Source of the DNA: JAJDZL01 sp965221175
GTDB taxonomy: Bacteria > Pseudomonadota > Gammaproteobacteria > Arenicellales > JAJDZL01
Assembly (NCBI GenBank): GCA_965221175.1
Contig: OZ244867.1
Span: forward strand, 1,798,001 to 1,862,000
DNA: 64,000 bases
Direction of reading: 5' to 3'
Shown here: one piece after another, positions 18,921-27,968 of the stretch
How the letters are laid out: each line of letters begins with the position of its first letter
Position numbering within the stretch: position 1 is the first letter of the stretch
Translations under genes and position numbers: made by a program
Notes under the pieces: generated by a model
What the model was told of the DNA's origin: nothing
What the model saw: only the letters and a program-made list of their open reading frames with translations
Databases searched by the model: none

Positions 18921-19943
18921 CTAATGGAGGTCTCGCTGAAGCTTCTCCACATGCTCAGGAGTCAATTTAGTGTATTGACAAATCTTACTGACATCAACGC
19001 CTTCACGAATCATCTCCTTAGCAACCTGATTGATCCCTTCTTCAAGCCCTTCTTCACGTCCTTCTTCACGTCCTTCTTCACGTCCTTCTTCACGTCCTTC
19101 TTTTCTTTCCATTTCCCGAGCGTACTGTACTATCGACATGATTCTCTTGTCCTCCTCTATGGTTTCCCGCTCAATTTTTTTAATCAATTCCAAACTAAAT
19201 GCCCTGTTATATTGTTGAATATAACTCACCGCTTTTTCAATCAGATCTCTTCGGTTGCTCTCATCGAGTTTGGAACCGATTCTGAAAAGTTCCTTCACTG
19301 TTTCTTCGTCCACCGACCATATTTTAGACAGTATAAACAGTATGCACCCTGTAACCAAGTGATTTGTCTTTTGTTGAACATCTTCATCCCGTAAATTCAA
19401 TAACTTGCAAGTAAAGTCGAGAATATGTGTTCCGAACGCCTGATTGAGGGCCGGAGACATCTCCGGCAGAGAATCCTGAAATCTCAAAGCATTGTTCCAC
19501 TCCTTTTGCTTACCATGATAAATCAGAATCGGAATGATCGAACTATTCTGGCGACTGTACATGCGAGTCTGGTATTCCAGCATCTGCTGCAATAAATTCG
19601 CATCCTGGCCACTTTTGTGTTCAAGCAGTAAAATTATCTGCACATCTCTTTCAGAACCTTTCGACTTTACCGAAAAAATCAGATCTGCTCTCTTCTCGCG
19701 TAACTCTTCGTCCCAAAATTCGGTAAATTCCGCATGGACGGTTTCCCAGTCAAATAATCCGAACTCGTACGGGGTGAAGATAAGTCGAAAAAGATCCATG
19801 GAATTTCGTTCTTTGGAATAAACATCACGGAAGAGTCTGTCATGAAGGTTTATCGTGGCGCTTTTTTGCGGCTCTAGGGTGTCGGTGATATTTGTCTCCT
19901 GTACGCTCTTTGAGGCTGTTCTACAGGATCGATGAGAATGCAA
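18921..19943 (-). CDS. Rpn-family recombination-promoting nuclease / PD-(D/E)XK transposase-like protein
   Basis: This 340-residue protein of the YhgA-like/Rpn family (formerly Transposase_31) contains DNA endonucleases that promote RecA-independent recombination. The N-terminal LHDRLFRDVYS and the nuclease core with RADLIFSVKSK and IILLLEHKSGQD (the D...ExK pattern, about 95-125) are visible, followed by YQTRMYSRQN and PILIYHGK. The C-terminus carries repeated GREE units encoded by an exact 12-bp repeat. The best start is a TTG at 19943 preceded by GGGAG. The first ATG is inside the conserved region, so it cannot be the native start. Such genes are often multicopy and mobile. It stands alone between two gene-free stretches. 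Confidence 0.85.
   Translation of the reverse strand: MHSHRSCRTASKSVQETNITDTLEPQKSATINLHDRLFRDVYSKERNSMDLFRLIFTPYEFGLFDWETVHAEFTEFWDEELREKRADLIFSVKSKGSERDVQIILLLEHKSGQDANLLQQMLEYQTRMYSRQNSSIIPILIYHGKQKEWNNALRFQDSLPEMSPALNQAFGTHILDFTCKLLNLRDEDVQQKTNHLVTGCILFILSKIWSVDEETVKELFRIGSKLDESNRRDLIEKAVSYIQQYNRAFSLELIKKIERETIEEDKRIMSIVQYAREMERKEGREEGREEGREEGREEGLEEGINQVAKEMIREGVDVSKICQYTKLTPEHVEKLQRDLH
19038..19103. repeat. 12-bp tandem repeat inside the Rpn-type gene
   Basis: On the plus strand TTCTTCACGTCC is present in four exact head-to-tail copies (19050-19097), preceded by a diverged copy TTCTTCAAGCCC and followed by a partial one. On the coding strand each unit gives Gly-Arg-Glu-Glu, preserving the frame whatever the copy number. 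The number of units is likely to vary between strains. Confidence 0.9.
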
Positions 19944-20224
19944 ATGCTCCCGGACAGCGACTCAAATAGCAAGTGTTGAAAGTTCTTGATGCTGACAATC
20001 GAAAACACCATTTTGAAGCCAGTGTATACTCTGCTCTACTTCGATAATGTAGGGTTCAAGTGGGAACTAATCAAGGAGAGAATGTGAAATTTTGCGCTTG
20101 GGCAAAATTAACAGACGATTCGGAGATGGCCGAAAAGAATCGCACTGCACAGATTAAAATATACCGTTTATTCGTTTAATCATATATTTGACGCACACCT
20201 ATTTCTTCAAGCCTGTATCGCTCA

Positions 20225-21268
20225 ATGTCTGTCTTCCAAGTTACTAACCAGTCAACTGGACGAAAGTTCAGCGTTCAACCCGATGAGACTATTTTAGACT
20301 CGATATTACGTCAGGGATTTGCAGTACCCTATAGCTGTCGCAATGGAACATGCGCTGCCTGTAAAGCATCGCTGATATCAGGAAAGGTTGTATACGACGA
20401 ATATGATAAATCAGCACTGTCGGACGCCGAAGCTGCTGCCGGTTCAGTTCTTCTTTGTCGAGCACATCCAACTGAAGATCTGGAAATACTCGCATCCGAG
20501 ATTTCCATGCTGTCCAGCATGCACATACAGAAGCTTCCTTGTCGGGTACAAGCATTGAATCCTCTTGCACATGACGTAATGGAAGTAAAGCTAGCGCTTC
20601 CGCGCGAAACAACCTTTGACTATCTGCCTGGACAATACATTGACATCATGATGAGAGACGAAAAACGACGTGGATTCTCTATTGCAAATTCTCCCGGCGG
20701 CGACGTACTTGATTTGCATGTGCGTTGTGTACCGAAGGGACGATTTACAACCCATATATTTCAATCCATGAAACTTCGCGACATATTAAGGTTTGAAGGG
20801 CCGCTTGGAACATTTTTTCTCCGGAAAGATTCCGACCGACCGATCATCTTCATCGCTGGTGGTACCGGATTTGCACCATTGAACGCAATTCTCGAAGATA
20901 TTTTTTCAAGTCAAATCAGCAGACCGATGCATTTTTTCTGGGGTGTGCGTGCATATCGGGATCTATACATGCATGAATTGGTTAGCAAATGGTCAGAACA
21001 GTATGCTTCAATTTTCAAGTTCACACCTGTACTCTCGGAGCCGTCTCAAGAAGATAGCTGGGAGGGAGAGACTGGCTGGGTTCACGAATCAGTTTTGCGA
21101 CACTACCCTGACCTTGCAGATTATGAAGTGTATGCATGTGGTCCGCCCCCAATGATTGACGTTATTCGAACAACATTTCCCGCACACAATCTGAATCCTG
21201 AAAATTTGTTTTACGATTCATTCGAATTTTCCACTGACACGCTTTATCCGAGTGAATCGACAAGCTGA
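20225..21268 (+). CDS. 2Fe-2S ferredoxin-NAD(P)H flavin reductase (CDP-6-deoxyglucoseen reductase-like)
   Basis: This 347-residue electron transfer protein has three parts. The N-terminal plant-type ferredoxin has PYSCRNGTCAACKA with a further cysteine in VLLCRAHP (four 2Fe-2S ligands). The flavin-binding barrel has RGFSIANSP. The NAD-binding domain has FIAGGTGFAPL, and a C-terminal YACGPPPMID. Domain order and length match the AscD/CDP-6-deoxy-delta-3,4-glucoseen reductase group and related oxygenase reductases. No deoxysugar or oxygenase gene lies nearby, so the electron acceptor is unknown. The ATG at 20225 has no clear Shine-Dalgarno sequence. The gene is isolated, with 280 nt upstream and 620 nt downstream without genes. 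Confidence 0.9.
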   Translation: MSVFQVTNQSTGRKFSVQPDETILDSILRQGFAVPYSCRNGTCAACKASLISGKVVYDEYDKSALSDAEAAAGSVLLCRAHPTEDLEILASEISMLSSMHIQKLPCRVQALNPLAHDVMEVKLALPRETTFDYLPGQYIDIMMRDEKRRGFSIANSPGGDVLDLHVRCVPKGRFTTHIFQSMKLRDILRFEGPLGTFFLRKDSDRPIIFIAGGTGFAPLNAILEDIFSSQISRPMHFFWGVRAYRDLYMHELVSKWSEQYASIFKFTPVLSEPSQEDSWEGETGWVHESVLRHYPDLADYEVYACGPPPMIDVIRTTFPAHNLNPENLFYDSFEFSTDTLYPSESTS

Positions 21269-21892
21269 AATTTGCGTAAAATTAAGCCACTAACAACACA
21301 AAGCTGCTTTTTTCACTACTGGGTAGGCTGATGGCCAATTGGGGTTCTGTCACGAAAATACTATTCTTACATTCCATATAGATTGCAACTATCGAATAAA
21401 CCTAGTCGGTAGTGTTGGAAACAAAATTTAGACGAATTGCCCTATTGAGTCACTCAATTACCCTCATTTGATGATTTCTGTATGCACTAATTTTCTGAAA
21501 CATGTTGAGACTGATCGTATCACAGCGAAAAAGTTTGATAACACTACTTTATCAGGCTCAAATCGTTTCAGCGACGCAAATCTATATGTTTGGAAGCCGC
21601 CCACCTACTCTTGGTTGTGATGAATTTCTTGTCCACTGACTCGAAAATAAAGGAAACGTAACACGATTCGTTACCATTAATCGCTAAAAATGAGACGTAG
21701 CAGTTTTGCAGAATATTGAGGTACGTTAAACGCGATGCACCTTATACCGAATCAAGAGAATAACAGTTTACTCATTGAAAGAAAATACGAACAGAACTAT
21801 TTGGATGCATTCGTTCACCACCTTCCGATTCTAAATATTCAATTTTGAAACTTTGGAAAAGACAATGAATTGCGCATATTTCTCTATCAATC
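21269..21892. other. Gene-free stretch between the flavin reductase and the GHKL ATPase gene
   Basis: Only short frames without recognisable features occur here. No tRNA, repeat array or strong terminator was seen. It is A/T-rich and marks the boundary of the three-gene island that follows. Confidence 0.4.
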
Positions 21893-23551
21893 TCACATAT
21901 AAAGCTGAGTTGCTGAATCGGAAATTCTGTTTATGGTTGACCTGACTTCGTAAAGAAGATCATCTGCGGGAATGTGAGGGTCATTCCGCCAAATTTCATA
22001 TCCTAATCCCATAGCATACTCGCTGAATGCGATTTCATATGACAATCTACGAAACGCAATATTGTCAATGCCCCCGTCACCTAACGCCGTTTTGACTAAC
22101 CTGTTATCCAAATTGATAAAAATTGTCAAAGATTCCGAATCGTAAAATGAACGCCCTTCATCCTTTCCAAGATTCTTATATTCGACGCTAAATCCTCCTT
22201 TCGGACGTTTAAGTCTTCCTGAACCTCTTGCCACTGGTTCAACCGTGTTGTCGCCTTCTTCATCTGGCACCCCAGGATAGGGGATATCAGGAAGTACTTT
22301 GTCACCGTCACCATCATTTGGTTTCCCATTCGGACTGCCATTCTTCGAAGTTTTCCTGCGCTTATTCAAAGTACCTGCTTGCTGATCACCACTCACCCAC
22401 TCGTCATTACCATCTCCGACGCTTTGAGTGCCTACTGCACGACTGCGCTCGGAAGTGGCGTGTATTTTTCCTAGTCTTTCAGTGATGCCCTGAAAATCTT
22501 TATTCAATAATTTTGCAATTTGATCAGCTTCTAAAAATAGTCGGCGATGTAATTCTGTTTTTCTTGCTTCTTTTGTACGCCTGACTAGGGTTCCTCTGAT
22601 TTCCTCCAACTTTGAACCGATGAATCCGACAAGGACTTTAACGACAGGATGCTGTGGATTCAGGTTTAACGAACGCGTAGAATCGTATGGTTCAAGTGGT
22701 GAATTTGATGCCTCCAATTCTGGCACATCGATGTCTCCAAATAAGAAATTGCCACATTCTTTTTGTTCGACTCCGGCACTTTCCATTGCTACAAGATTTC
22801 CAAAACCAGCGGTGACCGCAATTCCAACGTTCTCTTTTGCTAAAGGAATTCGTGATACCTTTACAAACAGCCTTGTGTCGTTCAGTATGGCACGTTGACT
22901 ACGCGTCGGTTCAAACGTGAATTCTTCATCAATTTCCGGTTCTCTGTAAACGCATACGTGATTGCCGATCGCCACTTCAGGATTACTTGAACGAAATGCC
23001 TGTAGGTGTCTTTCTACGTAGTCGATTATTGCTGCCGTTTTGAGTTTCTTTATATGGAGGTTAACAATTGAAACTGTTGTGCCATTCTGCTCGGAGCTGG
23101 GGTTTTCTCGAATAATCCAAGAAATGGGGATTTCGCGCCCGTCTGATCTTTCAATCACCTGGCGGGAAAGACTGACCACATTTCTGGTTCCATCGCGGAC
23201 TGTATCGACCGCCAATTCATTCGCAATTCCAAATGCGGCAGATTTTCCTGTGCCGAACTTTCCGCGGCCAACTCGCCCTGCAAGGCGATCGATATTTTCC
23301 CCATGCATTCTGAAAAAGTTATTCAGGTCTGTGGAATCCATGCCTCGGCCATTGTCGGAAATATCGATTCTGCCGTTCCCGATATCGATTTGAACTGCAA
23401 CTTTTGGAGATACGCCAGGTTCAACATATTGCAGACTGTTGACGACGTATTCCCAGACAACAGAAGCAGGGGTTTTGAATAATGCTGCTTGGGAGAGTAA
23501 ATTGCGACCTACATGTGTAGTGACGGTAATTGTGTTCTGCTCATTTGACAT
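21893..23551 (-). CDS. GHKL (HSP90/MORC-like) ATPase, function unknown
   Basis: This 552-residue protein has an N-terminal GHKL ATPase fold of the HATPase_c_3 class. The N box is E34-x3-N38 in VWEYVVNSL, the G1 box is DISDNGRGM (64-71), the G2 loop is GRGKFGTGKSAAFG (95-108), and a later NGTTVSI supplies the distal threonine. The central part (about 200-330) resembles the second domain of HSP90/MutL/MORC proteins. It is followed by a polar linker rich in Gly, Asp and Lys (about 375-440) and a C-terminal domain I do not recognise. Prokaryotic MORC-like ATPases are often linked to restriction or defence genes. It overlaps the next gene upstream by 11 nt, so the two are cotranslated. Its partner set suggests a defence or nucleic-acid-remodelling system, but this is inference. 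Confidence 0.8.
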   Translation of the reverse strand: MSNEQNTITVTTHVGRNLLSQAALFKTPASVVWEYVVNSLQYVEPGVSPKVAVQIDIGNGRIDISDNGRGMDSTDLNNFFRMHGENIDRLAGRVGRGKFGTGKSAAFGIANELAVDTVRDGTRNVVSLSRQVIERSDGREIPISWIIRENPSSEQNGTTVSIVNLHIKKLKTAAIIDYVERHLQAFRSSNPEVAIGNHVCVYREPEIDEEFTFEPTRSQRAILNDTRLFVKVSRIPLAKENVGIAVTAGFGNLVAMESAGVEQKECGNFLFGDIDVPELEASNSPLEPYDSTRSLNLNPQHPVVKVLVGFIGSKLEEIRGTLVRRTKEARKTELHRRLFLEADQIAKLLNKDFQGITERLGKIHATSERSRAVGTQSVGDGNDEWVSGDQQAGTLNKRRKTSKNGSPNGKPNDGDGDKVLPDIPYPGVPDEEGDNTVEPVARGSGRLKRPKGGFSVEYKNLGKDEGRSFYDSESLTIFINLDNRLVKTALGDGGIDNIAFRRLSYEIAFSEYAMGLGYEIWRNDPHIPADDLLYEVRSTINRISDSATQLYM

Positions 23552-24158
23552 TTGTGGAAACTACTGAATTTTCAATAATGGATACAAGGTAATTCAAAAA
23601 ACTAGAAATTTTCGGATCGTCAGAAAATAGTGAGAGCAAACGGGCGAATTTTCTTTCGCGAAGAGCTCCATCGCCGTAGATATCAATGCGAAAAATCTCT
23701 TTTGCATCCGTTGGAGAGACCAACTTGTTTTCATCATGCCATAATTTCCACGCTTTGCTCGTGCGAATACGAGATCGTTCTATTGTCTGTCGTTGACGGT
23801 CAATCGGTGCCAATTGAAATCTTGTTCGAGTTTCTTGTGAATTGATTTCAGCCAGACTATCTGCGGCTTCTTTTGCCCAGTTCAATCCATTCAGAGTTAG
23901 ATTCCATCCAGATTTACCAGATCCCATGAGCAGTTTGCCTTCGTCCTCTCTTCTTGCATTGGATAAAAAAACTCGGATCAATTCAAGATTAATCTGATCT
24001 GGATATTTCTTCCACACGAATCTTCCTGGGGACAAGTCATTGGCTCTTTTGGCAATATCCTCGGTGTCGACTGTATTTTGCGCTCCACCCAACAGATAGA
24101 CCACCAGTGTTACGAGCTCAGCTCCAGTAAGTGATTTTGTCAAGTTGTAATTTGTCAT
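23541..24158 (-). CDS. Hypothetical winged-helix-like protein cotranslated with the GHKL ATPase
   Basis: I do not recognise a named family. The 205-residue protein begins MTNYNLTKSLTGAELVTLVV. Its first 100 residues read like a winged-helix domain: DTEDIAKRANDLSPGRF as a helix-turn-helix and GWNLTLNGLNWAKEA as a wing followed by a helix. The remainder is basic (RQRQTIERSRIR) and then helical. It overlaps the GHKL gene by 11 nt and precedes it, so both probably come from one message, with this small protein acting as DNA-binding adaptor or regulator. The gene is divergent from the alpha-CTD/sigma-4-like gene, 74 nt away. Confidence 0.6.
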   Translation of the reverse strand: MTNYNLTKSLTGAELVTLVVYLLGGAQNTVDTEDIAKRANDLSPGRFVWKKYPDQINLELIRVFLSNARREDEGKLLMGSGKSGWNLTLNGLNWAKEAADSLAEINSQETRTRFQLAPIDRQRQTIERSRIRTSKAWKLWHDENKLVSPTDAKEIFRIDIYGDGALRERKFARLLSLFSDDPKISSFLNYLVSIIENSVVSTNVK

Positions 24159-24232
24159 TTAATTCATTGACTATTTGTGAATTTCAAAAAGTGAGTCAAT
24201 TAATCATATTATATTATAATATTATACTTGAC

Positions 24233-26380
24233 ATGAAAACATTTGCGGACCTTCCATATTTCCCTCTCAGCCTCAGGCTGATGTGGGCAGATACACAGTT
24301 ACCCAAATGGGTGGAAAAAGAAATCGAATCTGTTGAATATGAGAAATTCGATACTCGCTATGTTTTCAGTTCATCTAGCAAAAATGGGATTTCTAGTCCG
24401 CGTATAAAAAATTTCGTAATAGAGTTTGTAAACTCCCATAAAAGCGCAATTCGTAATACAAAAATTCTTTCCAACCCCGAAATTCGTATTTTCAATCTGA
24501 GGAATTTGCCTTTCTCAACTCGGACACTGAACTGCCTCAGGTATTCAGGTCTGCTCGATAACCCTGATACTCTATCCAGAGCAACATACGGGATACTGTT
24601 CAAAATTCCAAATATGGGTACTAAGTCAGTTTTGGAAGTGGCGCTGTTATTGGAAGCCGAGTCGAAACGATATGAGTCTGATCCGGTAGTTGCAGATTAT
24701 CAAGATACCATTCTGAAAACTATGGACGAACCCTGGGTTGATCATGTAGGTGGAAACGATCCTCGCTTTGCTTCCATTGCGCCGAAATTTGATGGAAGCA
24801 TTTTAGAACATATCGACGCTCTAACCCTGAATACCGAAATCGATGACTTGGAACTGATCCTGCTAGCAAGCCAAATCCCGAGTATTCATAGTCAGGTAGA
24901 ATATATTTCGAAGCTTTGCTTGGAAGAATCGTTGAAACATTTTCTAAAACTGATTTCTGGAATGGAAGGTATAAGACTAACTGCATTCTTGGACAGATTC
25001 GGATGGAGCGGCTCACTACCGATTACTCTGGAGAAAACAGGAAATCAACTCTCAATAACCCGAGAAAGAGTGCGGCAGATTGAAAAACAAATTATGGGCA
25101 AGATTGCTGAAATTCCTTTTCAACCATATTTTCCTGCTTTGGATGCAGCTATTCAACAATTCCGAATCAATGCTCCGCTTTCGTTCTCGAAAGCCGAAGC
25201 ATTATTAATAAAACATGGAATTTCGAAAATTGCATTTCATCCTCACAATGTGATTGAGATAACTAAGTTATTCGGGAAAACTCCGCCTGTTCAATTCACT
25301 TCAGTGAAAGGGAAGAAATTGGTTACAGTGTTAGAATCCAGTACGGCTAGACAAAATTTTCTCGATATCGAAGTAATTTTGAAGACAGCATATCGCCAAG
25401 CCAGAAAATTCGGCACTAGCAATGTACAGGAACTTGTTTCGGAACTAAAGACAACTCATACTCTTCTGAGCGAAGAGGAAGTACGCAACGTATTGCAAGA
25501 ATTTTCTAATATTGTGTTTTTAGATGAAGATTGGTTTTGTGATCTCTCAAGGGCAAAATCTCGTCAACCGCTAAGAAATGTAGCGAGAAAGATGTTGTCG
25601 GTTGTCGCACCATTGAAACTCGGCGAATTTCGTTCTGGAATTTCCAGAGCGTTCCGATTTCGAGACAGTTCAAATAAATTTCTGCAACAAATTATCGTTC
25701 CGCCGAAACATATTCTGAAAGCGTATTTTCAAATCCACCCAGAATTCGAAGTTGATGGTGATTTAGTCAATTCCAAATCGGTACTAGACTATCGAAAAGA
25801 ACTGGGGCATGTCGAACGGGTACTGGCTGATGCCCTTCGTTCCTCTCCTGACAATATATTGGACAGGCTTAATTTTTGGAAAAGGTGTGAGCTCCGGGAA
25901 ATGAACGAAAATACGTTTCACACGTATTTGAGTTATAGTCCAATCATTACTAGAGTGGCTTATGGATTATGGGCGTTGCGAGGTGTACGAATCGATCCCG
26001 CCATAGTAGAAGTTTTGGCGAGCGAATACGTCACTTACATCAAACAGCCCAGAGTTGTAGACTTTGGATGGAACTCGGAAGGAAATCTATGGCTGGCAGT
26101 TCGAATCTCAGACCGTAATTTTTTAATTTCTATTCCGAGTGCGATCAGGGAATACGTTGTGGGAAATAGTTATAGGGCAATCGATGCGTACGACTCAGAA
26201 ATTGGAACCATTAGAGTCGGCAGTCAAGGCAGGGTCCTAGGTCTAAACAAATTTCTATACCAACGGGGTGCTGACGAAGATGACTATTTACTCATGGAAT
26301 TCAATCTTCCAGATGAAGCGGTTATAGTTAAACTTGGCGATGAAGATTCACTTTCCGAGATGAGTGTAGAGTACGAATAA
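24233..26380 (+). CDS. Large protein with RNA polymerase alpha-CTD-like and sigma region 4-like segments
   Basis: This 715-residue protein belongs to no family I know. Residues about 88-140 (STRTLNCLRYSGL...LFKIPNMGTKSVLEV) follow the helix-hairpin-helix pattern of the RNA polymerase alpha C-terminal domain, compare LKTPNLGKKSLTE of E. coli RpoA. Residues about 264-290 contain ITRERVRQIEKQIMGKI, almost identical in pattern to the DNA-recognition helix of sigma-70 region 4. The remaining 400 residues are unassigned and mixed alpha/beta. The ATG at 24233 is chosen because the frame above it overlaps the divergent gene. A TATAAT lies at 24215-24220, which is very close to that start. It is divergent from the GHKL pair, so a shared regulatory region and joint function are likely. 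Transcriptional hijacking or sensing of phage transcription are possibilities only. Confidence 0.75.
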   Translation: MKTFADLPYFPLSLRLMWADTQLPKWVEKEIESVEYEKFDTRYVFSSSSKNGISSPRIKNFVIEFVNSHKSAIRNTKILSNPEIRIFNLRNLPFSTRTLNCLRYSGLLDNPDTLSRATYGILFKIPNMGTKSVLEVALLLEAESKRYESDPVVADYQDTILKTMDEPWVDHVGGNDPRFASIAPKFDGSILEHIDALTLNTEIDDLELILLASQIPSIHSQVEYISKLCLEESLKHFLKLISGMEGIRLTAFLDRFGWSGSLPITLEKTGNQLSITRERVRQIEKQIMGKIAEIPFQPYFPALDAAIQQFRINAPLSFSKAEALLIKHGISKIAFHPHNVIEITKLFGKTPPVQFTSVKGKKLVTVLESSTARQNFLDIEVILKTAYRQARKFGTSNVQELVSELKTTHTLLSEEEVRNVLQEFSNIVFLDEDWFCDLSRAKSRQPLRNVARKMLSVVAPLKLGEFRSGISRAFRFRDSSNKFLQQIIVPPKHILKAYFQIHPEFEVDGDLVNSKSVLDYRKELGHVERVLADALRSSPDNILDRLNFWKRCELREMNENTFHTYLSYSPIITRVAYGLWALRGVRIDPAIVEVLASEYVTYIKQPRVVDFGWNSEGNLWLAVRISDRNFLISIPSAIREYVVGNSYRAIDAYDSEIGTIRVGSQGRVLGLNKFLYQRGADEDDYLLMEFNLPDEAVIVKLGDEDSLSEMSVEYE

Positions 26381-26789
26381 TCTCTAGAACCCTTTGCAAA
26401 AGCATTTTAATATCGTCGCACGAGTGGATATCACCACCCATCAAGCGCAACTTTGACTGCCTGAAAACTATCCCCGGCAAAATGAACTCACACTGGTTTT
26501 GGATAGTCTCAAATTCAGTTACACACACCGCTTGCAACTACTTCTGGTTCACAGTCGAATGCAGGCTGTGAAAGCATAGTCGCTACCAGCCATTCATACT
26601 GTGTAGCGAGCAATTTCGACATACTGCTGGGAATCAACGCAGATAGATTTAGTTAACTGACACCAATTGGGGGATTCAGCAGGAGTTTACTCTGCTTATT
26701 GTATTTAAAGCGCGTCGACCAAGCACATCCGGCAGATTCGATCAGTATGGCGTCTGAAAAGGTGCTATCGTGACATCATGAAATCAATT
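26381..26789. other. Gene-free stretch before hemY
   Basis: Short unremarkable frames only. No tRNA, CRISPR or transposon ends were seen. It separates the accessory three-gene island from the conserved hem cluster. Confidence 0.4.
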
Positions 26790-27965
26790 TCAACGTCCAG
26801 ATTTCAATGTTGCCTTCTTGTAAACATCGAAAGCTTTCTCTGCATAACCTTGATTTTCAAGCAGCTGGCCGAGTTCCTCGAATGCTTCTCTTCTACCGCC
26901 ATGTTGAATTGACGACTCCAAATAACCCTGTGCCTTACCCCAAAGACTGTTTCGATTAGCCAGTTTGCCGGCTGTAAGGAGCATGTCGGCGTCTTCGGGA
27001 TGCAGTTTTGCCCACTTCACTGCTGTGTCATATAACCGTCTGGAATCCATATCGCCACCAATCAGTCCATACAGGTAGGCCAGATCTGAATTCCAAGTTC
27101 GGTCCAGTACACGTCGAATGATTTTCTCGGCTTCCTCATGCCGATCAAATTCAAGCAATTTGCGTACGTAGACAGCGGATATTTCAGGATCATTCTGAAC
27201 ATGACTGGATGACCGTTTCCAGATCGCTAATAATTCACTGGAAGCGTCAACCAACTGCAGTCTATGCCGCAATACACGGGAAGACAGCATTCTAAATTCT
27301 TTTGATGAATAGGCTTGGGACTTCTGCAAGTGCGGGAGCAGTTGATCCAAGGATGTCCAGTCTTCGGTTTTCTGATACGCCTCAGCGAGAGTTCGAAAGG
27401 CAGCCCCATTATTCGGTAGTGCAGAGCAGAGTTTTTTTAATTCTTCGATCGCAGAGGAATATTCATTCTGATCCATCTGCAATCTGCAGGTTACCAAAGA
27501 AACTACATGTTGATACTCCTGCCCCTGTTCTTTCGCTTTGATCAAGTAAGCATCCCGCTCGCCTAGATTGCCTCGTTTCTGTGCCGCATACGCCGCAGCC
27601 AGATGATTAATAGCCGCTTCAGGTAGGTGCTTTGCTGCGCCTTCTAATAGTTTTTCCGCTTTGGCCCAGTCTCCCATCAATAGATGCCTGAACCCTTTCG
27701 CAGTCGTAATTAATTTTTTTTGTTCGCGATACTCTCGGTATGACTTGCCTACCCGACCCGGAATTCCAACAATGCCGCCAATCAACTCTACCAATACATA
27801 CAGCAGCAGAACAACAAGAAATATAAGCGAAACAACCAAGATCAGAGAGGTTTCAACTTGCCAACTGCCCCACTGCAGAAAAATATAGCCTGGCTCTCCA
27901 ATGACGTAAATCGTTGCAACGGAAGCCGCTGCAATCAATATCAATACAAGAACCAGATAGAGCAT
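26790..27965 (-). CDS. hemY: HemY-like membrane TPR protein
   Basis: This proteobacterial HemY is an inner-membrane tetratricopeptide protein encoded with the early haem pathway (not the unrelated protoporphyrinogen oxidase of the same name). Two N-terminal membrane helices (about 1-25 and 40-65) are followed by a conserved GKSYREYREQKKL segment. TPR-type helix pairs continue to the end, including LPEAAINHLAAAYAAQKRG. The length of 391 is normal. ATG 27965 is preferred to the TTG one codon earlier. The gene starts 4 nt after the hemX stop codon, so it is translationally linked. Its exact role, probably coordination of haem intermediates, is unresolved for the family. Confidence 0.93.
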   Translation of the reverse strand: MLYLVLVLILIAAASVATIYVIGEPGYIFLQWGSWQVETSLILVVSLIFLVVLLLYVLVELIGGIVGIPGRVGKSYREYREQKKLITTAKGFRHLLMGDWAKAEKLLEGAAKHLPEAAINHLAAAYAAQKRGNLGERDAYLIKAKEQGQEYQHVVSLVTCRLQMDQNEYSSAIEELKKLCSALPNNGAAFRTLAEAYQKTEDWTSLDQLLPHLQKSQAYSSKEFRMLSSRVLRHRLQLVDASSELLAIWKRSSSHVQNDPEISAVYVRKLLEFDRHEEAEKIIRRVLDRTWNSDLAYLYGLIGGDMDSRRLYDTAVKWAKLHPEDADMLLTAGKLANRNSLWGKAQGYLESSIQHGGRREAFEELGQLLENQGYAEKAFDVYKKATLKSGR

Positions 27966-27968
27966 CAA

